From positions 186,001 through 250,000 of the forward strand of contig NZ_JANQBB010000007.1 in NCBI RefSeq assembly GCF_024721975.1: 64,000 nt of DNA, written 5' to 3'. Each line of letters begins with the position of its first letter. Positions within the stretch are counted from its first letter, which is position 1. The stretch comes from Paenibacillus endoradicis. Its GTDB lineage: Bacteria > Bacillota > Bacilli > Paenibacillales > Paenibacillaceae. This document shows positions 1 to 8,581 of the stretch, in pieces. The position numbers and the translations under genes are program-made. The notes under the pieces are model-generated. The model saw nothing but the letters and a program-made list of their open reading frames with translations. It was not told the DNA's origin and searched no databases.

Positions 1-914
1 AAGAAATCTAACGGTGATAACCCCTTTTTGCGTTGTTCACGAGTCAATACAATGACGGTATCTAATGTTGGAACAATAATAATAAATTGCCCGCCAAATC
101 CTCTAGCATAATAGTAGTGAAGATCACTTGTAATAGAATCTCCTATCATGTTCGTTACAGAAACAGAATCACACCACCAATGCCAACCGTAGAAACCACG
201 CTCAGGTGGAACAACAGCAATGTCGGGTTTAGTAGAATGCTGTACCATCTCTTCAGCAATGAGCACCTTATTATTCCATACTCCCTTATGTAGATAGAGC
301 AGACCAAATTTCAGCATATCGATTGCAGATAGTTGTAGCCCATACCCACCAGTATGAATCCCTTGAGGGTCACTTTTCCACTCATAATGCTCTATACCAA
401 GCGGGCCAAAGAGATGAAGATCGGCGTATTGAGTAATGCTTGTCCCGGTGGATTGAACGAGTATTGCAGCTAGTAATTGTGATACACCAGAATTGTAGAC
501 CATTACAGTCCCAGGTTCATCAGACGTAGGTTGTTCGAGTACATAGGTTATCCAATCCGAAGATCGAGTCATTTTCGGAAAAGAATTAATTCCTCCAAAT
601 TCAGTCCAATTAAATCCTGCGGTCAAAGTTAATAAATGCTCTAAAGTAATAAGTCGTTTTCGCTTATCAAGATCTTGTTGCAACTGCGGGAAAAATTGAG
701 TAATGTGTGTATCGGGTGAAGGGATTAGCTGTTGATCCATACCAATGCAGATTAACGCAGAAAGAATACTTTTCGTGCAGGAGTTAATCGGCATTAGATT
801 AGAAGAAGCATGAAGTGATTTTTCATAATGATATATGAGTTCTCCTCCATAATGGATAATACAGCTACTAACGTCATATGGCTTGATCTCTTGTGACAAT
901 GTAATGGTATTCAT
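1..914 (-). CDS. Serine beta-lactamase-fold hydrolase, C-terminus beyond window edge
   Basis: The minus strand is open from position 914 to the window edge, so the C-terminus is missing. The protein has the class C beta-lactamase/penicillin-binding fold signature S-x-x-K (Ser45-Cys-Thr-Lys48, in INSCTKS) and a following Tyr motif (Tyr140 in VMVYNSG), then GGYGLQLSAIDMLKFG, which is typical of the NylB/EstB branch. Such proteins are serine esterases or amidases; the substrate cannot be read from the sequence. Two in-frame ATGs exist at 923 and 914; the second is preferred because AAGGA sits 9 bases upstream of it but abuts the first. No signal peptide is seen, so a cytoplasmic enzyme is likely. 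It is transcribed in the same direction as the YheC/D gene, but a hairpin separates them. Confidence 0.8.
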   Translation of the reverse strand, partial: MNTITLSQEIKPYDVSSCIIHYGGELIYHYEKSLHASSNLMPINSCTKSILSALICIGMDQQLIPSPDTHITQFFPQLQQDLDKRKRLITLEHLLTLTAGFNWTEFGGINSFPKMTRSSDWITYVLEQPTSDEPGTVMVYNSGVSQLLAAILVQSTGTSITQYADLHLFGPLGIEHYEWKSDPQGIHTGGYGLQLSAIDMLKFGLLYLHKGVWNNKVLIAEEMVQHSTKPDIAVVPPERGFYGWHWWCDSVSVTNMIGDSITSDLHYYYARGFGGQFIIIVPTLDTVIVLTREQRKKGLSPLDF

Positions 915-1029
915 ATATTTCATTCCTTATGTGGTAGTATGGATTTTTTCACGATCATAGCAGAAAACTCTTTACTAGTGCATGTTTAATAAGCGGGATT
1001 TCGAAAGCTTAATCAATGGATATAGTAAA

Positions 1030-1073
1030 GTGCATGTCCAAGTTAGTAGTGCTGCACCAATGGACATGCACCT
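1030..1073 (-). terminator. Hairpin downstream of the YheC/D gene
   Basis: A perfect 11-bp inverted repeat (GTGCATGTCCA at 1030-1040, TGGACATGCAC at 1061-1071) lies just past the stop of the minus-strand gene at 1087. In the minus direction it is followed by TTTACT, a short T-rich tract. It probably ends that transcript and separates it from the hydrolase gene. Confidence 0.55.
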
Positions 1074-1086
1074 CAAGTTTTATTAT

Positions 1087-1854
1087 TTACTTTGTTCTTC
1101 CATATTGTTTGGCATAGGAAAGTACTCGAGCATAAAGTCTTTGATCTTTCAAAGTTTTTAACGGTGCAATTTGAGGACGCGTATTTACCTCGAGAATCCA
1201 AGGGTAGCCTGTGGCATCTAATGCTACATCTAGTGCTACATCTAGTGCCAGCTCTTTGAAGTCATTATAATACTTTTCGAAATGTTCTCCCGTAGCAACA
1301 CCAATGTTGTTTAATTGAATGTTGATACGTTCTGTCGTAATTGCATCAAATCCTGCTCTTATCATAGTTTCATGGAAAAGAGCTAATGTTCCGCCTTGAT
1401 GATAGTTAGTGACTATTTTACCGTGTTGTCCAATTTTAACAGAAACAGCAGAACTTACCCAACTACCCTTATTCGTTTTTTGAACCATGATTCTGATATC
1501 AAAAGGATTTTTGTTGATTGTAGTTAGATTTATTCCTTTTTGCAATACATAAGATTGACTATTAGCAAATAGGAATAAATGTTGAAATAAAAGTTCTGGC
1601 GTAGAAAATTTTAATTTATTTAGATTGTATTGAATATGATAACCGTTGTCTTTAATATCAATTCTAATAATACGAGATCCTCCCGTCCCACCGGTAGGTT
1701 TGAAATAGACAGAAGAATACAAAGATAACATTAAGTCTAGATTTGTTTTGTTGAAAAGCATAGTATGAGGAACATATTTACTTAACTCTCGATGTTGTAA
1801 TAACCATTTGGTTTTAATCCATTTACTTTTTATTGTTCTGCTTTCATATGTCAT
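1087..1854 (-). CDS. YheC/YheD family ATP-grasp protein
   Basis: 255 residues. The C-terminal pattern ELALDVALDVALDATGYPWILEVNTRP is the ATP-grasp metal/nucleotide site of the YheC/YheD endospore-coat-associated family, and the early YFKPTGGTGGSRIIRI segment is its phosphate-binding loop. B. subtilis YheC/YheD are spore-coat-associated proteins of unknown reaction; ATP-grasp enzymes ligate a carboxylate to an amine or thiol. The start has GGGAGG 8 bases upstream. The metal-site region contains a tandem 4-residue duplication (ALDV ALDV) encoded by a direct 12-base repeat, close to residues the fold uses for catalysis. It is a single gene with terminators or divergent units on both sides. Confidence 0.85.
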   Translation of the reverse strand: MTYESRTIKSKWIKTKWLLQHRELSKYVPHTMLFNKTNLDLMLSLYSSVYFKPTGGTGGSRIIRIDIKDNGYHIQYNLNKLKFSTPELLFQHLFLFANSQSYVLQKGINLTTINKNPFDIRIMVQKTNKGSWVSSAVSVKIGQHGKIVTNYHQGGTLALFHETMIRAGFDAITTERINIQLNNIGVATGEHFEKYYNDFKELALDVALDVALDATGYPWILEVNTRPQIAPLKTLKDQRLYARVLSYAKQYGRTK

Positions 1855-1980
1855 TTTCTAATCCTCCCTTCTTCAATATATATATGAATAGGGGAAAGGT
1901 TGTGCCTCCATGCTTGTCTAGGTATTATGTGGAACTGTTATGATGTTTATCTCATGTAAACCGTCTTTATAGTCTTAATA

Positions 1981-2010
1981 TTGACAATGATTTTACATAT
2001 CGGATATACT
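1981..2010 (+). promoter_or_regulatory. Sigma-A-type promoter of tyrS
   Basis: TTGACA at 1981-1986 and TATACT at 2005-2010, 18 bp apart, lie directly upstream of the T-box leader. A start site near 2017 would give a leader of about 345 bases. Confidence 0.75.
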
Positions 2011-2035
2011 GTCTGTAATCTAATAGATTTTATAC

Positions 2036-2280
2036 GTTGAAAGAGCGCAGTAACAACCTTGTCCATGTTACAGAAAGCTAAGGGTTGATGGAACTTAGCA
2101 CATACAAGGCATGTGAATTACACTCTGGAGTATCTTGGGTAATGCCAAGCGGAGTAAGCGAACGATAATTCGCTTAGAGTGGCACGAATGATGTTTTATC
2201 GATCATTGTGCAATTTGGGTGGTAACACGGTTAATTCAATCGTCCCTATGTCTACAATAGACGAGGGGCGATTTTTTGTT
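2036..2280 (+). ncRNA. T-box riboswitch (tyrosine)
   Basis: A cis-acting leader that reads tRNA-Tyr charging and controls tyrS by antitermination. Stem I begins with the conserved GAAAGAGCGCAG (about 2039). The T-box sequence GGGTGGTAACACGG at 2217-2230 pairs with the acceptor end of uncharged tRNA. The intrinsic terminator follows at 2238-2279 (stem ATCGTCCCT / AGGGGCGAT, then a T-run). A UAC triplet at 2119-2121 in GAATTACAC is the best candidate specifier for tRNA-Tyr and agrees with the downstream gene; this placement is by eye without folding. Confidence 0.9.
2238..2279 (+). terminator. T-box-controlled terminator
   Basis: The stem ATCGTCCCT with AGGGGCGAT (one G-U pair) is followed by ATTTTTTGTTTT. 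It partly overlaps the antiterminator that the T-box sequence forms, as expected for tRNA-responsive attenuation. Confidence 0.85.
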
Positions 2281-2362
2281 TTAAAATCGCATAGGTGAAC
2301 GAATTATTACGGTCTTATCTAAGATAGGTGTAAAAAGATCATACTCGAAGGAGATGTAATGA

Positions 2363-3622
2363 ATGAATATTATTGATGAATTAGAATGGCGCGAAGCGAT
2401 TAACCAACAAACGGATGCAGAGGGTTTACGTGAACTAACAACTACTAAGGCAGTATCGCTATATTGTGGTGTAGACCCAACAGGCGACAGTATGCATATC
2501 GGGCATTTGATTCCATTTATGATGCTGAAAAGATTCCAATTAGCAGGACATCGTCCGGTTATTCTAATTGGTGGCGCAACAGGTACAATCGGTGACCCAA
2601 GTGGTCGTCAATCAGAGCGTTCTTTGCAAACATTGGAGGAAGTTCAAGCTAATGTTGAGGCATTAACAGCACAACTGAAAAGACTATTTATTACAGATGG
2701 TGATAACCAAGTTCGTATGGTTAACAACTACGACTGGACACATAAAATCAATGTAATTGATTTCTTGCGTGATTACGGTAAAAACTTCAGCATTAATACG
2801 ATGCTTGCGAAAGATGTTGTATCAAGCAGACTTGATAGTGGTATTTCTTTCACTGAGTTTGCTTACCAAATTCTACAGTCACTTGATTACTTACATCTAT
2901 ACCAGAATGAAGATGTTCAACTGCAAATTGGTGGATCGGATCAATGGGGTAATATTACAAGTGGACTTGACTTAATTCGCAAGAAAGAAGGATCTGAAGC
3001 GAAAGCATTCGGACTTACGATTCCATTAATGTTGAAAGCTGATGGTACGAAATTCGGTAAAACAGCTGGTGGTGCAATTTGGCTTGATCCAAATAAAACA
3101 ACACCGTTCGAATTCTATCAGTTCTGGGCTAATACAGATGATCGTGATGTTGTGAAATACTTGAAGTACTTCACGTTCTTAGATAAAGAGACTGTTGAAT
3201 CATTGGCTGAGAAAGTTCAAACTGAGCCTCATAAACGTGAAGCACAAAAAGCATTAGCAGAAGAAATGACGAAATTCGTACACGGTGAAGAAATGTTAGA
3301 ACAAGCGAAACGCATTACTGCAGCATTGTTCAGTGGAGATATTCGTTCACTAACTGCTGATGAAATTGAACAAGGATTCAAAGAAATGCCAACATTCACA
3401 GTAGATAAAGAATCTAAAAATATTATTGATTGGTTAATCGATATCGGGATTGAACCATCTAAGCGTCAAGCACGTGAAGATATAACAAAAGGTGCGATCT
3501 CGATGAATGGTGAGAAGGTTGCGGATATAGAATTTACTGTTACTGCTGATCACGCAATTGGTGGACGCTTTATTATTATTCGTAAGGGTAAGAAGAATTA
3601 TAGTCTTGTGAAATTAACTTAA
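2363..3622 (+). CDS. tyrS: Tyrosyl-tRNA synthetase
   Basis: 419 residues, the normal length for bacterial TyrRS. The class I signatures are HIGH at residues 45-48 and KFGKT at 230-234, the latter being the KMSKS equivalent of the TyrS group. The tyrosine-binding YQILQSLDYLHL and QIGGSDQWGNI segments are intact, and an S4 RNA-binding domain (SKRQAREDITKGAISMNG) ends the protein. It charges tRNA-Tyr with tyrosine using ATP. The start is set by GAAGGAG at 2347-2353, 9 bases upstream; an ATG at 2359 is out of frame. Expression is controlled by the upstream T-box. Confidence 0.97.
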   Translation: MNIIDELEWREAINQQTDAEGLRELTTTKAVSLYCGVDPTGDSMHIGHLIPFMMLKRFQLAGHRPVILIGGATGTIGDPSGRQSERSLQTLEEVQANVEALTAQLKRLFITDGDNQVRMVNNYDWTHKINVIDFLRDYGKNFSINTMLAKDVVSSRLDSGISFTEFAYQILQSLDYLHLYQNEDVQLQIGGSDQWGNITSGLDLIRKKEGSEAKAFGLTIPLMLKADGTKFGKTAGGAIWLDPNKTTPFEFYQFWANTDDRDVVKYLKYFTFLDKETVESLAEKVQTEPHKREAQKALAEEMTKFVHGEEMLEQAKRITAALFSGDIRSLTADEIEQGFKEMPTFTVDKESKNIIDWLIDIGIEPSKRQAREDITKGAISMNGEKVADIEFTVTADHAIGGRFIIIRKGKKNYSLVKLT

Positions 3623-3628
3623 TTTAGC

Positions 3629-3880
3629 GGTAGTTCAAAAAGTGGGCTTTGATAACGATGACTATGCTAACGTAGTGTAATCGACTTCGAATATGCTCCC
3701 CATCGAAAGCCTGCGTGTGCTCACGTACACAATACGTACGCTGCGCTACTCGTTTCCACTGTGGGTCATATTCTCGGCTCTGAAAGCCCACTTTTCGAAC
3801 CTTTATTGGAAGAGGTAGTTCAAAAAGTGGGCTTTGATAACGATGACTATGCTAACGTAGTGTAATCGACATCGAATATG
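3629..3880 (+). repeat. Palindromic repeat family, locus A (one full unit and one truncated unit)
   Basis: Unit A1 (3629-3809) starts GGTAGTTCAAAAAGTGGGCTTT and ends with AAAGCCCACTTTTCGAACC, so 13 bp of its ends are perfectly self-complementary. A second copy begins at 3814, 185 bp later, and breaks off near 3880. Related units occur at 20664-21252, 25666-26252, 27529-27752 and 51342-51570. The core shares TGAT-N-ACGATGA near the left arm, a GTAC-containing apical hairpin, and TCTCGG..CTGA before the right arm. It lies between tyrS and its probable terminator. Confidence 0.85.
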
Positions 3881-3931
3881 AAGTGAATTTGGGAAGTCCG
3901 GTATTGGTGTAATAATTACAGTATTATGTAG

Positions 3932-3978
3932 TGAGTCTTTTCTCCATTAAATGATGGGGGAGAGGCTCATTTTAAATT
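3932..3978 (+). terminator. Terminator of the tyrS unit
   Basis: A 14-bp stem that pairs fully when G-U pairs are allowed (3932-3945 with 3956-3969), followed by TTTTAAATT. It lies beyond the repeat array, so the repeats would be transcribed with tyrS. Confidence 0.7.
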
Positions 3979-4028
3979 GAAAAATATATGAATTAGTAGC
4001 ATTTTAAGTTTAAGACCCATTTACATGA

Positions 4029-4034
4029 TATAAT
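4029..4034 (+). promoter_or_regulatory. -10 element (TATAAT) of the small DNA-binding protein gene
   Basis: A consensus TATAAT lies 40 bases before the start of the next gene. Only a weak -35 (TTAAGT, 19 bp upstream) is seen. Confidence 0.5.
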
Positions 4035-4074
4035 GGATAGTGTTCAGCATGAAGAAGAATGAGAGGGCGCTAAT

Positions 4075-4314
4075 ATGCAGGTTTTTGAGGACTGGAATCA
4101 AAAGGTAAAGACTACATTTAATGAAACTAGTACGGAAGCAGTACTTACGGTTATGGAGGCAGGTAAACTTCTTGGCCTTTCCAAAGACCATATGAAGCTT
4201 TATGTGGAAAAAAATCGCTTAACTAAGGTTCCTATTTCAAGAAGCGTACACCGCTATTTGCTCTTGAAAAGTGAGATTGAACATATTGCTCAAACGAACA
4301 AAGTAACAAAGTAA
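4075..4314 (+). CDS. Small excisionase/MerR-like DNA-binding protein
   Basis: 79 residues. The segment VLTVMEAGKLLGLSKDHMKLYVEKNRLTKVPISRSVHRYLLLKSEIEHI has the layout of a winged helix-turn-helix of the excisionase/MerR-like type: first helices, a turn at LGLSKD, a recognition helix, and then a wing with basic residues. The family is not certain and no partner or target is indicated. GAGAGGG lies about 9 bases before the ATG. It stands alone between the tyrS terminator and a hairpin at 4372-4410. Confidence 0.7.
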   Translation: MQVFEDWNQKVKTTFNETSTEAVLTVMEAGKLLGLSKDHMKLYVEKNRLTKVPISRSVHRYLLLKSEIEHIAQTNKVTK

Positions 4315-4371
4315 ATATTTGGGTTTGCTTAGCGTGATGTAGAGTTTCACAGCTATCGTATGCATCTACCC

Positions 4372-4410
4372 TGATCAACCCTGTCCAAATAAGGATGGGG
4401 TATTTGATCA
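4372..4410 (+). terminator. Probable terminator of the small DNA-binding protein gene
   Basis: Inverted repeat TGATCAA...CCTGTCC / GGATGGG...TTGATCA flanks a six-base loop and is followed only by TTAAATTATT. The T-tract is weak, and the next hairpin at 4461-4500 may be the effective terminator. Confidence 0.45.
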
Positions 4411-4460
4411 TTAAATTATTCCGCATTATCTGTGTTTATAATAAACTTAATCGTGTTAAC

Positions 4461-4500
4461 AAAAAAAGAACCCAATCTTATAAGAATGGGTTCTTTTTTT
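4461..4500. terminator. Bidirectional terminator
   Basis: A strong hairpin with A-rich left flank and T-rich right flank (AAAAAAAGAACCCA / TGGGTTCTTTTTTT) sits between the convergent genes ending at 4314 and 4522 and can serve both strands. Confidence 0.85.
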
Positions 4501-4521
4501 GTTATTTTTCCAATATGAGAA

Positions 4522-4710
4522 CTATTGTTGATTTTTAGAATTTTTATTGTTTTTCTGACGATCGCTTTGTTCGAATGCTTCTGCAGCAATCTCGGCAGAA
4601 AACTCATTAGAGAATTCAGTTGCATTATTTTCAGGGGTTGGAACTTTGTTAAGTTTTGTTGTTTGAACCTCTGCTTTTGTTGGTTGATTGTTATTTTGAT
4701 TTGGTGTCAT
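4522..4710 (-). CDS. Probable gamma-type small acid-soluble spore protein
   Basis: 62 residues, almost entirely Asn, Gln, Lys, Thr, Glu and Ala with no cysteine or tryptophan. The segment TEFSNEFSAEIAAEAFEQ is reminiscent of the repeated EFASET motif of SspE-type gamma SASPs, which are amino-acid stores in spores. The likeness is compositional, so the family call is tentative. A longer reading to 4728 is rejected because the ribosome binding site AAGGAGG lies inside it and is ideally spaced, 6 bases, from the ATG at 4710. Confidence 0.5.
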   Translation of the reverse strand: MTPNQNNNQPTKAEVQTTKLNKVPTPENNATEFSNEFSAEIAAEAFEQSDRQKNNKNSKNQQ

Positions 4711-4971
4711 ATCGTACCTCCTTGTCATTGTGATGATTACTCAATTATTGTTTCACAAACAAAGAAGAAGTATGTATTAAGAAATAATATGTTTTCGATC
4801 GGAATAATAGGAATAATGATACGTCAATCCTTACAACAACAGAGCAATAATACGTAAGGAACATGATCACTAGCTCAAATGGCTTTAAAAGTGCATACCT
4901 ATGTTAATAATTGGACATCATTATTTAGTACAATCTTGATTATTGATTACATAGGAAGTACTGGTGATATA

Positions 4972-6507
4972 ATGAAAAAAATCTCTAATGTGTTTTGGAT
5001 TACGCTTGTTTTTGTATGTGCTGCAGTTTTATATGGAGCGCTAGCATCAGAAAGCTTTGAAGCAATAACAAATGCAATGAAGCAATACATAACTAATTCC
5101 TTTGGTTGGTATTATTTATTATTCGTTACATGTATCGTATTGTTCTGTCTTTTCTTTATTGTAAGTCCAATGGGGCAAATCACATTAGGAAAACCAGATG
5201 AACAACCTGAGTATTCAAGAATTAGTTGGTTTGCAATGTTATTTTCAACAGGTATGGGTATTGGTTTAGTATTCTGGGGAGCAGCAGAACCACTTTCACA
5301 TTTTGCGATTAATCCACCTACTGAGCAACCAGGAACAGATGCGGCCTTTCGTGAAGCGATGCGTTATACCTTTTTCCATTGGGGAATTCATGCGTGGGCA
5401 ATCTATGCCATTGTTGCGATGTCACTTGCTTATTTTCAATTTCGCAAAGGTGAACCTGGCTTAATATCTGCAACGCTAAGACCACTCTTCGGAAACAGAA
5501 TTAACGGGGGAATTGGAACGGTTATTAATGTATTAGCGGTATTTACTACAGTTATTGGTGTTGCGACTACATTGGGCTTTGGTGCCATTCAAATCAATGG
5601 AGGATTGTCATTTCTATTTGATGTTCCTATAAAAATTTCTGTTCAAATTATCATTATTATCGTTGTGACATTCCTCTTTATTATCTCTGCTTGGTCGGGA
5701 ATTGGGAAAGGCATTAAATATTTATCGAACGCTAATATGATACTCGCGATAGCATTGCTGATCTTAGTCATCTTTTTGGGGCCGACAGTTATGATTATGG
5801 ATACATTTACAGATACGATTGGATCTTATTTGCAAAATCTCCCTCGTATGAGTTTCAGAGCAGCCCCATTAGATAATGAAGACAGACAATGGATTAATAA
5901 TTGGACGATATTTTATTGGGCGTGGTGGCTATCCTGGTCGCCTTTCGTTGGGATTTTCATTGCACGAGTGTCCCGTGGCAGAACGATTCGAGAGTTTCTA
6001 ACAGGGGTATTATTGCTTCCGACCTTAATTAGTTTCATATGGTTTTCGGTGTTTGGAACGACAGCAATAAATATTCAACGTAGCGGGGTAGATCTAACAC
6101 ATTTGTTAACAGAAGAATTACTGTTTGGAGTCTTTCAACAGATGCCCATGTCAATGTTACTATCGATCTTTGCGGTTTTATTAATTGCCATTTTCTTTAT
6201 TACATCGGCAGATTCGGCGACTTTTGTACTTGGAATGCAGACGACTAATGGCTCATTACATCCGCCTAATATGGTGAAATTAACATGGGGGATTGCACAA
6301 GCCGCGATAGCTATTATATTGCTGTCTGCTAATGGGTTATCCGCACTACAAAATGCTTTAATTATTACCGCATTTCCGTTTTCGCTGGTCATTATTCTCA
6401 TGATGGTCTCTTTGTATAAGGAATTGAACAAGGAACGTAAAGAAATGGGGTTAATGGTAAGACCGTATACTGCTGAGGAAATGGAACAAATAAGCGAATC
6501 AGAGTAG
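4972..6507 (+). CDS. BCCT family osmoprotectant transporter
   Basis: 511 residues with about 12 membrane segments. The BCCT signature is present as [20 protein letters not shown], followed by [13 protein letters not shown]; the substrate-binding Trp-rich helix is intact. Family members (OpuD, BetL, BetP) import glycine betaine, choline or carnitine with sodium or protons. Which of these is carried cannot be read here. An upstream in-frame ATG at 4879 is rejected: its extension is not membrane-like for the family and lacks a ribosome binding site, whereas GGTGAT precedes the ATG at 4972, although weakly. It is monocistronic with a strong terminator. Confidence 0.9.
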   Translation: MKKISNVFWITLVFVCAAVLYGALASESFEAITNAMKQYITNSFGWYYLLFVTCIVLFCLFFIVSPMGQITLGKPDEQPEYSRISWFAMLFSTGMGIGLVFWGAAEPLSHFAINPPTEQPGTDAAFREAMRYTFFHWGIHAWAIYAIVAMSLAYFQFRKGEPGLISATLRPLFGNRINGGIGTVINVLAVFTTVIGVATTLGFGAIQINGGLSFLFDVPIKISVQIIIIIVVTFLFIISAWSGIGKGIKYLSNANMILAIALLILVIFLGPTVMIMDTFTDTIGSYLQNLPRMSFRAAPLDNEDRQWINNWTIFYWAWWLSWSPFVGIFIARVSRGRTIREFLTGVLLLPTLISFIWFSVFGTTAINIQRSGVDLTHLLTEELLFGVFQQMPMSMLLSIFAVLLIAIFFITSADSATFVLGMQTTNGSLHPPNMVKLTWGIAQAAIAIILLSANGLSALQNALIITAFPFSLVIILMMVSLYKELNKERKEMGLMVRPYTAEEMEQISESE

Positions 6508-6535
6508 TTTAATATACTATAGTTTTTCTAAAGAC

Positions 6536-6577
6536 AACAATAACCTCATCTCGATGCAGATGGGGTTATTGTTATAT
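6536..6577 (+). terminator. Terminator of the BCCT transporter gene
   Basis: A 16-bp stem AACAATAACCTCATCT / AGATGGGGTTATTGTT with one G-U pair and a 6-base loop, then TATATTTA. The converging minus-strand regulator gene ends nearby and may use it as well. Confidence 0.8.
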
Positions 6578-6618
6578 TTACAGCATTCCGCACTGTAGAA
6601 GATGAAAGATATTGATAG

Positions 6619-7149
6619 CTAAGATTCTGTATAGACGGTAATAAGTATCGTCGCTGTCTCATCACCAATGTTTTTCACCATATGAGGTGTACAAGCGTTC
6701 CAGCTGAATGAGTCACCCTCTGTAAATTCTGCTTCGTCTTCGCCTTGCTTAGCAAAGATCTTGCCTTTAATGACTACGTGTACTTCTTCACCTTCATGTG
6801 CATGGGGATCTTGACCTGTAGAAGAGCCTGGAGGCAACTCAACAATCATCATTTTTACCTTTTTGGTAGAGCTTAAATGTTCAACTTTTAATTTATCGCT
6901 ACCACTACTCGTGATCATTCTATTTTCTTTTCTCACAATTTGCATACGATCTTCATTTTTCAATAATAAGTAAGCTAATGGCACGTTCAATGTATTAGCA
7001 ATGCTTTCTAAGGTAGATATAGACGGTGATGTTTTATTAGTTTCTAATTGGCTCATAAATCCTTGTGACAATCCTGTTTCTTCACAGATTTGAGCAATGG
7101 TCATATTTTTTCGTTTCCGAATTGCTCGTATCGTAGAGCCGATGTCCAT
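6619..7149 (-). CDS. XRE-family regulator with C-terminal cupin domain
   Basis: 176 residues. Residues 7-61 form an XRE/Cro helix-turn-helix (MTIAQICEETGLSQGFMSQLETNKTSPSISTLESIANTLNVPL). Residues about 105-175 form a cupin_2 beta-barrel with PHAHEGEEVHVVIKG and GDSFSWNACTPHMVKN. This SinR/PuuR-like architecture usually represses an adjacent transporter or catabolic gene and senses a small ligand through the cupin. GAGGAGG lies 7 bases before the ATG. The gene is divergent from the DoxX/esterase pair and convergent with the BCCT transporter; either could be a target. Confidence 0.88.
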   Translation of the reverse strand: MDIGSTIRAIRKRKNMTIAQICEETGLSQGFMSQLETNKTSPSISTLESIANTLNVPLAYLLLKNEDRMQIVRKENRMITSSGSDKLKVEHLSSTKKVKMMIVELPPGSSTGQDPHAHEGEEVHVVIKGKIFAKQGEDEAEFTEGDSFSWNACTPHMVKNIGDETATILITVYTES

Positions 7150-7210
7150 TTCATTTCCTCCTCAAAATATAAGTAATACGCATTATAAATTAATAATAAC
7201 AATATTTTTG

Positions 7211-7239
7211 TTGACAAGCTAGTTTATTGTACGATAAAT
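7211..7239 (+). promoter_or_regulatory. Promoter of the DoxX/esterase operon
   Basis: TTGACA at 7211-7216, 17 bp spacing, ATAAAT at 7234-7239. The start site would be near 7246, upstream of the palindrome at 7280-7303. Confidence 0.6.
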
Positions 7240-7279
7240 TAACTATACAAACATTATATTTCTATTGGTAATAATTTAG

Positions 7280-7303
7280 TTCGAAGAGGAGCTCATCTTC
7301 GAA
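7280..7303. promoter_or_regulatory. Candidate operator, 8-bp perfect inverted repeat
   Basis: TTCGAAGA at 7280-7287 and TCTTCGAA at 7296-7303 surround an 8-base spacer. It lies about 35 bases downstream of the predicted start site in the leader of the DoxX gene, where a bound repressor could block elongation. The regulator is unknown; the divergent XRE-cupin protein or a MarR-type protein elsewhere are candidates. Confidence 0.45.
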
Positions 7304-7357
7304 ATTATCAATCGAAATGAGATGAAATATTAATTGTATAGGGTGGAGAAATAAACG

Positions 7358-7762
7358 ATGACAAGAACAACAACAATATCAACAATAATGCGTGTAGTAT
7401 TGGGTATATTATTTTTGGCACATGGAATATCTAAGTTACAAATGGGTTTAAGTAATGTGGATGCTTGGTTCAGTTCTATGGGTGTTCCAGGGATTTTAGC
7501 TTATATTGCGGGGCCGCTTGAGCTAGTTGGAGGAGTATTACTAATTGTAGGACTATTTACTCGTTATGTATCAGTTTTATTTACAATCATGTTAATTGGT
7601 GCAATAGCAACTATGAAATTTTCAATGGGATTGCTTGGTACAGATGGAATGGCAGGGTATGAATTAGACCTAGCATTTATATTGGTTTCTATCTATTTGG
7701 TTGTCGCAGAGACGACGCCATTATCGCTTGATCATCTTATTTTCAAAAAGCGTAACGTATAA
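7358..7762 (+). CDS. DoxX family membrane protein (MhqP/YfiD-like)
   Basis: 134 residues with four hydrophobic segments. The DoxX pattern is clear: LGILFLAHGISKLQ, AYIAGPLELVGGVLLIVGLFTRYVS and YELDLAFILVSIYLVVAETTPLSLD. DoxX proteins are small integral membrane proteins linked to quinone, thiol or oxidative stress; the biochemical role is not settled. RBS GGGTGGAG precedes the ATG. A phospholipase/carboxylesterase-type hydrolase follows within 25 bases. In B. subtilis, MhqP (DoxX) and MhqD (hydrolase) are both MhqR-controlled quinone-resistance proteins, so a similar job is inferred. Confidence 0.85.
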   Translation: MTRTTTISTIMRVVLGILFLAHGISKLQMGLSNVDAWFSSMGVPGILAYIAGPLELVGGVLLIVGLFTRYVSVLFTIMLIGAIATMKFSMGLLGTDGMAGYELDLAFILVSIYLVVAETTPLSLDHLIFKKRNV

Positions 7763-7785
7763 ATGAAGTGAAAAGGAGCTTTCAT

Positions 7786-8442
7786 ATGAAATCTGCTTAT
7801 CAATATGACATTCATCTTCCTGCTAATTATGATCCAAATCAGAAATATCCAACGATTTTCACGCTACATGGAAAAGGCTCTGATGAGAAAAATATGTTTC
7901 AATTGGTAGAACCGTTGAATGAGCAGTTCATTATTGTTGGTATAAGAGGCAATCTTAGGTTGGGTATGGGGTTTCAATTCTATGAATTAAAAAGTCTTGG
8001 TAATCCTATTCGAGAAATGTTTGATCTGGCGATACAAAATTTGGAATCGTTCATTAGATATGCTACAGAGAAATATCCAATCGATGCTAATAAGCGATAC
8101 TTACTTGGTTTTAGCCAGGGGGCGATATTATCTATGTCGCTTGCTCTTACGATGGGAGATCAATTGAGAGGTATCGTGGCACTAAACGGATATGTTCCAC
8201 ATTTTGTGAAGGCAGAGTATTCGTTACAAAGCATAGAGGATGTCTCAATGTTTATCTCACATGGTGAATACGACTCTGTATTCCCTATTCAAATCGGATA
8301 TGAAACAGCGGAGTATTTCCAGAAGAAGACGTCAAAGGTTACTTTCAATATCTATCCTTCTGATCATGGTGTAAGCGAGGGAAATCGTACTGATTTTGTA
8401 CAGTGGCTTATGGAAGATGCTGAAGTGAGCATGAACAACTAA
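7786..8442 (+). CDS. Phospholipase/carboxylesterase-type alpha/beta hydrolase (MhqD-like)
   Basis: 218 residues. Catalytic triad candidates are Ser110 in GFSQG, Asp163 in SHGEYDSVFP and His194 in PSDHGVS; the oxyanion region is LHGKGSD near residues 27-33. This matches the predicted-esterase branch to which MhqD and YodD belong. The longer reading from 7768 lacks a ribosome binding site; AAAGGAG is 7 bases from the ATG at 7786. It is probably cotranscribed with DoxX and involved in hydrolysis linked to quinone or electrophile stress, by analogy with the mhq genes rather than direct evidence. Confidence 0.82.
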   Translation: MKSAYQYDIHLPANYDPNQKYPTIFTLHGKGSDEKNMFQLVEPLNEQFIIVGIRGNLRLGMGFQFYELKSLGNPIREMFDLAIQNLESFIRYATEKYPIDANKRYLLGFSQGAILSMSLALTMGDQLRGIVALNGYVPHFVKAEYSLQSIEDVSMFISHGEYDSVFPIQIGYETAEYFQKKTSKVTFNIYPSDHGVSEGNRTDFVQWLMEDAEVSMNN

Positions 8443-8481
8443 CGTATTGGTAAGGAAATATTGTGAGTAGTGTACAACTAT

Positions 8482-8526
8482 AAAACCGGCATGCAGATTG
8501 ATTGTCAATTTGCATGCCGGTTTTCG
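8482..8526. terminator. Bidirectional terminator
   Basis: Perfect stem AAAACCGGCATGCA (8482-8495) with TGCATGCCGGTTTT (8511-8524) between convergent genes. It ends both the esterase transcript and the MerR-B12 operon. Confidence 0.9.
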
Positions 8527-8581
8527 AAATTACTAGGTTAATGCTAGTACTAGATTATTGAAGGGAAACATGAAGTGAAAT

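Noticed and set aside
87..293. 68-residue plus-strand ORF
   Set aside because: It lies antisense to the hydrolase with catalytic motifs and has no ribosome binding site.
4525..4857. 110-residue Cys-rich plus-strand ORF
   Set aside because: It is antisense to the probable SASP gene with a good ribosome binding site, runs through its promoter region and lacks one of its own.
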